From positions 14,438,947 through 14,502,946 of the forward strand of contig CP154957.1 of NCBI GenBank assembly GCA_039621445.1: 64,000 nt of DNA, read 5' to 3'. Shown one piece after another: positions 22,465 to 64,000 of the stretch; the stretch's first letter is position 1, and every line of letters begins with the position of its first letter. The notes beneath the pieces are model-generated. The model had not been told where the DNA came from. It searched no databases and saw only the letters and a list, made by a program, of their open reading frames with translations. The DNA is from Euglena gracilis (taxonomy: Eukaryota; Euglenida; Euglenophyceae; Euglenales). A program made the position numbers and the translations under genes.

Positions 22465-23306
22465 GCCTCGCGACGGAGAAGCGGCGGCTGAACGCCTTCC
22501 TGTGCCTCTTCTTCCCGGCCAGGGCGTGGCAGACCCCCCCCCAACCCCTGTTTCTGGCAGGACTGAATGGGAATACCCGGAAACCCTATGGGTGGTGGGG
22601 GGGGGGGTGTTCCCAGGCAGCCAGGTGTTCCCATTCTCCAGATATGCAAGAGATGGGTTGGCGTCGTCAAGCTCTGCCTTCCATGTTACGGTCAGTCTCC
22701 GCAATGAGTCAGAGTTGCCCAAAAAAATTCGGACAACAGCATGGCAACGTTTTTGTTTGTTTGTTTGTTTTGTTTTGTTTTTGATATGCCATCATGTGGG
22801 GTGATAGGGTGATACGCTTTCCATGTTTTACAGTTCGTTCTGCTCTGCTCAACAAGCAAAAAGACGGGTGTTTTCCCCCATCCCTCAAAAGATATTTCAG
22901 GCAAGTCGCTTCCATTACCAAACAAATGGCCAATACATGGGGTCAACAATACGACCCCCCCCCCCGTACGCTGGATTGTCAAAGCCATATGAATGTCCCC
23001 CTCCTTTGAAGGGGCCTGGTCCTTCCCCCCCCCCCACCCTGCCCCCCGACGCAGCTGCAGGACCGCTGCTCCGCGCCGGCCTTCCTGCCGTGGCTGCGCT
23101 GCGGCATGCACCCGTTCCCCGACGACCGCCGGCCGTGCCTGGACCTCCTGGGGCTCCGCGAGCTCGTCACCGCGCCGCGCCTCCGGCTGCACCAAACCCA
23201 CCTGCTGGAGTTCGAGCGGTGCCGCTTCGGCCCGCAGCGGCCCCCGCCGGCGCTGTGCGCGAAGTACCAGAAGCCCGGGGGCCTGTGGGGCAAGCTAGAG
23301 TTCTGA
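19109..23306 (+). CDS. Unrecognised protein, 6 exons, ending GGLWGKLEF
   Basis: Exons 19109-19231, 19859-19998, 21292-21361, 21579-21668, about 22330-22516 and 23063-23306. The first five residues MVSQG start a GC-rich frame after TCATCCCCAG. The first four exons join in one frame (423 nt) through two CAG/CTG introns and one GT-AG intron; exons 5 and 6 join in frame through another CAG/CTG intron. The protein has a leucine-rich helical first half, a Glu/Arg-rich stretch carrying an 11-glycine run, and a Cys/Pro-rich end. The junction between exons 4 and 5 is unresolved. I recognise no domain. An upstream start is possible. Confidence 0.5.
19859..19998 (+). CDS. Unknown gene exon 2
   Basis: Starts 8 bases after CTG at 19851. 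Encodes QWRCLPVQGLLLPARPPPTL and FRLQALADPPVWVWHRLLLR. The leucine/proline/tryptophan pattern is loosely F-box-like, but I do not claim it. Confidence 0.5.
21292..21361 (+). CDS. Unknown gene exon 3
   Basis: Encodes VVCRYLVMGLEEECPLTLAP then LRK. Starts 8 bases after CTG at 21284; a GTCCGC donor follows. Confidence 0.55.
21579..21668 (+). CDS. Unknown gene exon 4
   Basis: Acceptor CTGCCCTCAG. Encodes LQSIFDVVALPEKHIASLKA and HVDFDIETKT, then a GTACAA donor. Phase 0 on both sides. Confidence 0.5.
22330..22516 (+). CDS. Unknown gene exon 5 with poly-glycine
   Basis: Encodes PRFATAEELTLWELRAWTAL, QNYEEERRR, a run of GGC glycine codons, then EKRRLNAFLCLFF. The start is approximate. Ends before GGCCAG. 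Confidence 0.55.
23063..23306 (+). CDS. Unknown gene terminal exon
   Basis: Starts 8 bases after CTG at 23055. Encodes CSAPAFLPWLRCGMHPFPDD, then RRPCLDLLGLREL, and ends KPGGLWGKLEF-stop. The 3' sequence turns into C-runs right after the stop. Confidence 0.6.
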
Positions 23307-23571
23307 GCCCCCCCCCCCGGCCCCCCAGGCCCCACCAATTGGCTGCACTGTACGGTACGCGACGGTCGATGACGTTATTTCGGCCTCCTTGCTCTCTTTG
23401 CGCGCTTCACAGGAAGACCCTATCGCTCCCCTCAGATCTACTGGAGGCAGGTGGAGGACAAATGAACGTACGTCTGCAGCACAAAACGTCATCTGAACCT
23501 CATGGTGAATCCGCCAGTGAAATTTGTGTCTCATATCACAGATCTGGTTTTTCATCGACCTGGTTTTTTTT

Positions 23572-23995
23572 AACCCCCCCCCCCTATGTCCAACGACCCC
23601 CCTATGTCCAATGACCACCCCCCCCCCGGTCAGAGGACACCTTTTCGGAGGTTTGACCAAATTTTTGGTCCCAGCGTGAAGCGCCGGGACGAAAATTTTT
23701 TGCGCAAAAATTGGCCAAAAATTTGGCCAAAATGCCATTTTTGACACTTTTTGGACAAAAATTTGTCAAAATTGCCCAAAATTTTCGGCGCAAAGCGCCG
23801 GAAGGGAAAATTTGGGCATTTTTGGGTGGGTAGGGACCCGGGTACCCACCAACTTTCTTTTGACCCCATGTCCAACGACCAACCCCCCAGTCAGAGGACA
23901 CCTTTTTGGTCACTACCCTATGTCCAACGACCACCCCCCCCCCCGGTCAGAGGACAGAGGTTACCGGTCATTGGACATAGGGGGGGGGGGGGGGT
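23572..23995. mobile_element. Inverted-repeat element with TATGTCCAACGACC ends, copy 2
   Basis: The left CCCCCTATGTCCAACGACC pairs with the right GGTCATTGGACATAGGGGG. Internal copies of the same end sequence suggest nested or tandem insertions. Repeats GGTCAGAGGACA occur near each end. Confidence 0.7.
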
Positions 23996-24229
23996 AGGAA
24001 CGACCCTGCAGCAAAGCGGACACGTGGCGCACAAATTGCATACCATCTGCACGTCGTGTATGAATTCACCCCTCTGCCACTGCCAGTACTCCCGGTATCT
24101 GCAGTACTGCCCATCCTGTCATTGTAAAAAATTGTCAGGTTTCATAGATTTCCAGCTAGCCCAAACTTCCCAGCCTATGAACTGGAACCCTCCCTTAAAA
24201 AAATCTAACCCTTGCCTTAAAAAAACGTC

Positions 24230-24375
24230 CCGGTTTTGGGTGGGTGGGCGTGCGGGTGGGTGGGTGGGTTGACCCTGGGGGGGGGGGGTCGTGGGTGTGG
24301 TTTTCGAAGAAAAAAAAAAGTGGGTGGGTGGTTGGGCCCAAAGAAAAGTGCCCACCCCCCTCGGGGGTCAGTATG
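24230..24375. repeat. GGGTGGGTGG / C-run element fragment
   Basis: Contains TGGGTGGGTGG...AAAAAAAAAAGTGGGTGGG...AAAAGTGCCC, matching the element at 35335-35625 and part of 63030-63305. Confidence 0.5.
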
Positions 24376-24601
24376 TGAATCTATGGTCAGGGTTCCTGGG
24401 AATGGACAATCTGTCAGGCGAAAGTTTCCGTGGGAAGTCCGTTTGGTACCCAACCATTGTCACGCAAACCAGGTATGGCATTCGGTTTCACGCCTCGAAA
24501 TAAACAACGAACTAATTAACTTTTTTTCCTTTTTTTTGGATTGCAATGTTTGGGCACGTTCTCTGGTGTCCCTGCTCAGGTTTGGGCCGCCGCCTGCCAT
24601 C

Positions 24602-36075
<11,474 letters not shown>

Positions 36076-37077
36076 GCTTGGAGGCTCCGAGCCGTAGGTG
36101 CCGCCGACCCCAGCCTCGCGGTCCTCCGGCTCATCCCCAGGCCCCAACTGTTTCCGCCGGCGTTGTGCAACGGCACGGAGGTTTCTTATGATTGTTCTAT
36201 GAGAAATCACCAGCCAAGTTCCAAATTATGGGTCTAAAATAAACAATTGTAAACCAGGTGTGTTCACCCATGTTCATCGAAATCAAATGTTGTTTTCATA
36301 TTAAATGGGAATGCAATTGCTTTTTTTTTCAGTTTCCGGATGTCTTTGCGTCTTCTTGATGTTATTCTTTTTGTGATCTTTCTGTTTGTCAGGGATGACA
36401 GATTGCATATAACACATAAAAATATTACAATTGATCTTCTTTATGCACACAAATAGATAAAATGTATACAAACCTGTCTCTCTTAAATGATCTCCTCGCC
36501 AAATTTTCAATGCTCACATTTTTTTCAGATGTTTCCGAAAAGTTCTGTTCATTTGTCTTCACCCCAACGAACACAAGAACGAACCCCAAGGCACGCAAGA
36601 AGTCTGTAGCACCAGAGGAATAACCACACTGGGCTTTCGGATGATAAGACGGAAATACACATATGGCGGGAATGGATGGTTTTCCAGCGAAAAATAGTTT
36701 TATTTTGGAAGAAAAAAAACAAAATCACTGAAAATGGAGTGTATATTCTTGGAATTTTTCAGGATATTTATTTTTGGGGTGGTTTCCTGGAGGAAACAAT
36801 TGGTGGATGTACACCGTTCGCCTCTGCGCTCTGTTTATCATCCGCCCTCAGGGATCCATGGAAAGCCCGTCGGTATTGAGGTAGGTGGAAGGGGGGTCCA
36901 GACCCCCCACCCCCCCTAGCTGTTAGGAGGCAGGTTTCGGATACACCCCAACGCTTGGCAAGTTTCAAAATCAGCGAAAAAATCTGCCCGGGGCTGTCCG
37001 CCGGGAAGTAGGGAAAAAATGGTTGTTTATCTTATTTTCAAGAATATTGCACATTGTTTGATTTCTGGGGGCCCGAT

Positions 37078-37435
37078 CAGACAATTTTTTAAGCACTGTC
37101 CCACCCCCGGGGGGGGGGGTGACTGACTGGTTTTTTCAGAGTGACTGACTGGTTTTGGGCCCGGACCCCCTCCCCCCCACGGGGGGGGGGAGGTTCGGCC
37201 AGGAGTGGGCAAAAGTGGCTTGAGTGACCCCGGCGCCGAAGGCGCTGGGGAAATTTTTTTGGCCTAAAATGGCCTAAAGTGACTGGAAAGTGGCCGTTTT
37301 TCTGAGTGGCCGACCCCCCCCCCGGAGGGGGGGGGGTAGTGACTGACTGGTTTCCCAAAAAAAAGTGACTGACTGGTTTTTCAAACAGTGGAGTGACCCC
37401 CCTCCCCCCCCCGGGGGTCGGTAAAAAATTGTATT
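37078..37435 (+). mobile_element. hAT-like MITE family A, copy 4 (358 bp)
   Basis: Starts CAGACAATTTTTTAAG, ends TAAAAAATTGTATT, flanked by perfect 8-bp duplications GGCCCGAT (37070-37077, 37436-37443). Same internal blocks as the other copies. Intergenic. Confidence 0.94.
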
Positions 37436-38261
37436 GGCCCGATGGGTTCGATCCCCCTCAGGGTTTCCCATACTTCCCTTCTTGCCCCCTGCGAAAGATT
37501 TTGCGACTCTTCTTTTCGCAACCAGGGCCATGTGCTCAGAGCCTTTCGATTTTCGCTGGGTCCACTGGTTCCTGTTTATCTCGTTGGAGAAATCAGCAAC
37601 GCACTGGGTTCTGTGTTACGAAATAGTTTGGGCACTCCGATGAAATCCTGGTTGAGAGATTGGGCAGAAGATTCAGTCTTGTCTGTTTGAGGGTTTCAGA
37701 GACGGTCATTGGGTTGGGCAAAGGTTTGGGTTGTTTTCAAATCCTCATTTCATCTCCGGCAATCTCAATCCACATCGTCCCCCAGTGTCAATGCGCATCC
37801 ACTGGAAAGTGTCTGATCTCACCTTCTAAAGTGTTTCAACGGCTGCTCCCCTCTTCGCCAAGCTTCACAGCTTTACCAGTATATGAACATTGAATGACGT
37901 TTAATGCCCGTTCTTGTGTGAGGGATGGGTCCGCATGGACGTGGATCTCTGTCAGATTATATGTATATGTGGCAGCCATGGTCCCACCACATGACCCGAC
38001 CCCCAGGTAAAGGGCCCCCAGGGCGTGAGCAAGCACCTATAGTAAAAATGGCTGAAAATGGCTGAAAATGAGAAAAAAATTGTTGGAAGAATTTTTTCGA
38101 CTTTTTTTTGCCTAACAGTTTCTTTTTTCCTAAGGGCAATTTCCAGTGCGACTGATTCTTGTCTCTGTGCAACCTCTCTTCTCCTGCCATTATGCCTGGC
38201 CCTGGAACACATGCTGCTCAAAGAACCACCTCCGAATGGGTTATTTGAGCCAAAGCTGGGC

Positions 38262-38930
38262 GGTGCTGGATTTTTTTGAATATTTTGAAGAATAAACCCA
38301 TTTTAGGATAATTTTCCACAAATCTCAATATTTCACCCACCTTGGCCATTTTGGTTTAATTTTTGCTACTTTCGGTTAATTTGCATTGATTTGGCAAATA
38401 TTGGGTTAATTTGGGTCAATACGAGCACATTTATGGCATTTTGGCCTTTTTATGCCATTTTGGTGATTTGGGGTTATTTTTCGCAATCTTTTGTGGACAT
38501 TGTTGGCATTTTTGGGCTGTTTTAGGTTATTTCAAGCCGTTATAGGTCATTTTGGTTGCTTTTTGGGACTTTTGTGGTCATTTTGGGGGCATTTATGGTC
38601 ATTTTGGCTAGGTTTGGAGCCAATGGGTGCAGAAATTAGACAAGATGCAGATACTAGACAAAGATGCCGTGGTTGTAGATATTGGACAGATGCAATGGAT
38701 GCAGGCACTGGACAAGATGCAGATATTGCACAAGATGCAGATACTGGACAATTTTCAGATACTGGACAAGTTGCAGTGGATGCAGGTATTGGATAAGATG
38801 CAGATACTGGACAAGATGCAATGGATGCAGACTGGACAAGATGCTGATGCTGGACAAGGTGCTACTGAATTAGGTGTGGTGGATGCAGATGCCGGACAAT
38901 TTCTCCCAACTTCGCCGCATCCAGACGGAT
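38262..38930 (+). repeat. Diverged or truncated MITE family B copy
   Basis: Contains GGGCGGTGCTGGATTTTTT, GAATATTTTGAAGAAT, GGCCATTTTGG units and a GATGCAGATACTGGACAA minisatellite (38640-38900), in the same order as 13395-14708 and 48124-49366. No intact termini or duplication found. Confidence 0.75.
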
Positions 38931-39577
38931 GACCGTCTCAACATGACAGATGAAATTTGACATCAAGGCTTCTTTGAAGTTATGGATTTGTGCCATTTAG
39001 ATGTTTCACAATGCCAATTATTTGTGAGAGTTTCAAATAAAAATTCCTGCTGCGTCATTCGGCAATGTCCTCTTCATTCCGATGGAATTCTCACATTTAT
39101 TTTATTTCTTTTGAAACTTTTGTGGTTGTCGTTCGAAATAGAACCCCCCAAGTTCTTTTGGTGGATTCCGGTTGGAGTTGATCCAATGTCAGGAAAAAGA
39201 AGCTTATTCCCAAAACCTTGGAATTGCATATTGCAACAAACAGCTCTTTGGCCCCTCTAATCTCTGAGCACCCATTCCATGGCCCAGGTGGCTTGAAGCA
39301 CGGGACCCACCCTTCAAAGTATTGACCCCCGCCCAAGTGTCGCAGCTTTGACATTACTGGATGGCCACACCAAAGTCGTCCATCCCGACAAATGTCATTG
39401 GACAGCCACCTCCTCGGGTCACCTCCCCCCCTGCCCAAAAGCATCCCGCCCATCCGCCTCGTGATGGACCCCGTCTATATTTGTTCGTCTTGTTGTATTG
39501 TTGTGTGTGTGTTATTTATACATGTTTTTACACATACACATATGCATTTATTTATTTTATTATTTGTACATTTACAC

Positions 39578-39705
39578 ACACACACGCATATATATATATA
39601 TATGTGTGTGTGTGTATATATATATATATATGTATGTATATATATATAGACACACACATACACACACACACATATATATATGTATGTATGTATATTCATA
39701 TGCTT
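39578..39705. repeat. CA/TA/GTAT microsatellite
   Basis: Alternating CA, TA and GTAT arrays; nothing coding. Confidence 0.9.
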
Positions 39706-39766
39706 ATTTATTTTTTATGTTGTTTCGTTATCAGTTTTGCTTTGCCCTGTCTCCCCCGCACCCGCA

Positions 39767-39858
39767 GGTATGACCCCGTGGCTCCCCCGCTGAATGGACC
39801 ATGGCCCCCGTTGAGCGGAAAGGGAGCCATGGGGACCCCTGGCGGCTGCCCCACCTAC
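39767..39858 (+). CDS. Possible upstream exon of the AXDND1-like gene
   Basis: Follows TCTCCCCCGCACCCGCAG. Encodes YDPVAPPLNGPWPPLSGKGA, then MGTPGGCPTYGP. Proline/glycine-rich, as in many flagellar N-termini, but without a homology anchor. The 3' boundary is not fixed. Confidence 0.3.
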
Positions 39859-42015
39859 GGCCCCGCGGCGCTCAGGGCCGGTGGGAACCCGCTCGGTTTG
39901 TGGCCTCCCTGCTGTGAGGGGGTTGGAGGCAGGGTTCAATATCAGGGGGGTGCACAGGGTTTAGGAGGGGGGGTGTCCCCCCACCCTCCAAAACTGGAGG
40001 GGTGGTCCGAACCCCCACACCTGCCATGGGGGTACCGGGACCCACCCCCCAGAAGGTCAAAGTTTTCCTTTCGGCGCTTTGCGCCGAAGGTTTTTTGCAT
40101 TTGTTGGTCATTTTTTTTGCCCGGGATGGCATTTTTGTTTGTTTGGGGGGACAAAAAATTTCGGCCGCGCGCTTAAAATAATCGGTCACCCAGACCGTGC
40201 ACTGTTTATGTGGGGGGGGTGCCCCCCTGCTGGGGTCCAACCTACCCCCCACCTGCCCTTACATTGAATTTTGGTTAGAAATTGGGGGGGGCTGCAAAAT
40301 GAACCTATGCAAGAGCTGGATGGGTGTCACAGGGTTCCCCCATTCCCAGTGGCATTTTTAGCCGGTTTGCATCAGAGAGCCATTTGACAACCAGAGCTTG
40401 GTTTAAGCGAGAGGGAACCCGGGAGGGGGGTCCAGCCAGGCAGCAGGGGTCCAGCCCCCCAATCGACAAATTTTTAATTCCCATCCAGCCCCACCCCCCA
40501 AGGTCGGCTGGATGGAAACAGGTTTTCCTGCCTTGATGGAGCTTGGAAGAATCCTGAAGCAGTTTGAATGTGAACCACCTGGAGACATTAATTTGGCATG
40601 GGTGTCTTAGATAACTCGTGGGGTCTTGGCCCAAAATTGGTACCAAAATAAGCAGAAATGGGCCTTGCCTGCTCAAAAGTTTCTGTTTGAAATGGATGTT
40701 TGCTGGGTATGCAATGAAAGGATGGGGTGAAACTGTTGCTAGGAATGCCTTCTCCAGAAGGGGTTCAAACTAATATTTGGGCCATGGGGAAAATGACTGC
40801 TGTACTGCAACAGAGACAGGCAAGCACTGCTGATGCGCACAGTTAGGTGCATCATTGGTAATATTACTGGTGGTCGTATTGTGCAACGTTGGGAATCAGA
40901 GTCGGCCAGTTGAAAAAAGTGCTAGCTGGACCCTCCCCTCAGGGTGTGGGTATCTAGCCAGCACCTTTGGAGGGGGGGGGTTGTCCGGCCGGTTGCCATT
41001 GACTGGACCTATCTGGAACCCAAACACAGGTTTGAGAAAAGCCGATTTTCATACAAATTTTCATGTAAAACCTCCCAAACCCCCCAAACGCTGTTTTGGC
41101 CCTTTTTTAATTTTTAATAATTTTTCCAAAAAAAAATTGCATTTCGCACCGAAATTTTGGGGCCATTTTTTGGGCTCTCCCCAACGTTATCTCCCCCCCC
41201 CCCCACTTTGGCTTCTGGTTTAAGGCCTGGCGCTGCATTCTGCTTCTGGCCCCATCTTCGGAGCAACTCCTGACAATTGTCCTACCCCATATTCACTGGG
41301 ACTTCAAACTTCCGTTTCTGTTTTCTTTGCCCTTCCCTCCTCCTTGGGTTTTAGGCTCCTCTTTGTTGCTGTTGCTGTTTTTGTTGCTGCTCGATTTCAT
41401 TACCAAGAGGTGCTCGGGGTGGTAAGGGGCCAACTCCTCCACTGCGTGCCGGCAGATGCCGGTGTCACCTGCAGTGGCCCTTTTTTTTTACCACCACGGC
41501 CCACTGCGTCCCGCTGGGAAGGAAATTTTCTGCTGCTGCTTGCTAGGCAGCTGCTGACTACTGCTGCTGTTGCTGCTGCTGCTTCCCGACCCTTTGGACC
41601 CCCCACAGGCTCTGCGCCCTTGGTGTGGTTCCCAGTTGCCAAGCTCCCCCCCCCCCGATAAGTCTTAAAAAATCCGTTAACAATAAATCAAAATAAGCAA
41701 ATTAATAATTATAATTATCAAGATGGGAGCAAACTTGCCACCTTTTTTTGCGTGTTGATGAACCCCTTGTCAGAGACACCTCTATTTCGTCAGCATTTGC
41801 TCTTTGATGTCAAACACAAACAAAAGGAAGTTACGTTGGGAAACTCTCCGCCCATCCACACATCGCGAATTGGTTGCAAAAAAAATGTATTTGGATGGAA
41901 TGGATGATTCTTATTGGGATCTCCCCAACCACTGGTTGCTCCTGTTTCTGAGAATTGTGGTTGGAAAGGGTCCCGAAGCAAGGGAGGGAGGGTTGTGGTC
42001 CTCGGTCCTGGCTGG

Positions 42016-63626
<21,611 letters not shown>

Positions 63627-64000
63627 GTGTGTCTCTGGCCTCCCGCTGAGCTGCGGTCATGCTGGGTTTTATGCGTGGCGCTCCCCCCCCTCGGGATGGA
63701 CGTGTGGCCTCTTTACTCCACCCGAATCCGACGACGGAGGAGTAAAACTCCCCCCTTACAAATCTAACCCCCCAGTCAACCCACCAAAATAAGACTCCCT
63801 CGGCTGATTTTCAGCAAAAAAAAATTCCAAAATCTGACCCCCCTTAAAAAACACCCACCTTAAGAGTTTTGGAGAAAATCCAAAAAGAGATCCAGAATTG
63901 GTGAACTTTTAGCCTTTTTCATTTTTGCCATTTTGAATGTGTTAAAATTGGTAAACCCTCCCCCTCGGGCCAGGACTTCGGGTGAAAAAAATGATAATAC

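Larger units (their letters stand above)
36080..41990. other. Gene-poor interval between ACAD and AXDND1-like genes
   Basis: Apart from MITE A copy 4, the diverged MITE B, microsatellites, C/G-run repeats at 36860-36990 and 39900-40300, and one possible exon at 39767, I see no supportable gene here. Confidence 0.6.

Overview
This is a eukaryotic nuclear window. Short GC-rich exons sit in long, repeat-laden introns full of microsatellites, homopolymer C/G runs and small inverted-repeat transposons. All recognisable genes lie on the + strand. About half of the introns are ordinary GT-AG. The rest lack GT-AG but share one geometry: CAG (or a variant) at intron positions +4 to +6, and its reverse complement CTG (or the matching variant) at -8 to -6, often with longer complementary ends. 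Splicing at those points restores reading frame and conserved protein motifs again and again. This matches the nonconventional introns known from euglenids, so I infer a euglenid such as Euglena or a relative. The axonemal gene fits a flagellate. The species is not proven.

Layout. (1) 593-8687: a type II membrane glycosyltransferase of family GT23 (FUT8-like alpha-1,6-fucosyltransferase), 11 exons. Further exons at 10719-14785 may be its C-terminal extension or a separate gene. (2) 19109-23306: a gene of unknown function, 6 exons, ending in TGA. (3) 24602-36075: an ACAD10/11-type acyl-CoA dehydrogenase, 12 exons, about 433 residues, ending in the peroxisomal signal SKL. (4) 42016-63626 and beyond: a homologue of AXDND1 (axonemal dynein light chain domain protein), running off the right edge, with a low-complexity Ser/Ala/Pro-rich C-terminal half whose gene assignment is less certain.

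Mobile DNA is as informative as the genes. One hAT-like MITE family (about 320-360 bp) has four copies with perfect 8-bp target duplications. A second family (about 1.25-1.3 kb, internal minisatellites) has two copies with perfect 8-bp duplications, one of them inside a coding exon. There is a hAT element with a transposase C-terminal remnant, a Tc1/mariner-pogo-like element with TA duplication and 25-bp perfect inverted repeats, and at least six further inverted-repeat families.

The central observation is that the MITE layout and the nonconventional intron layout are the same. An 8-bp target duplication is divided 5+3 by the splice sites, so the first 3 intron bases are the end of the left duplication and the last 5 are the start of the right one. 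Several introns still keep 7 of 8 matching duplication bases. The window therefore looks like a record of transposon insertion turning into introns.
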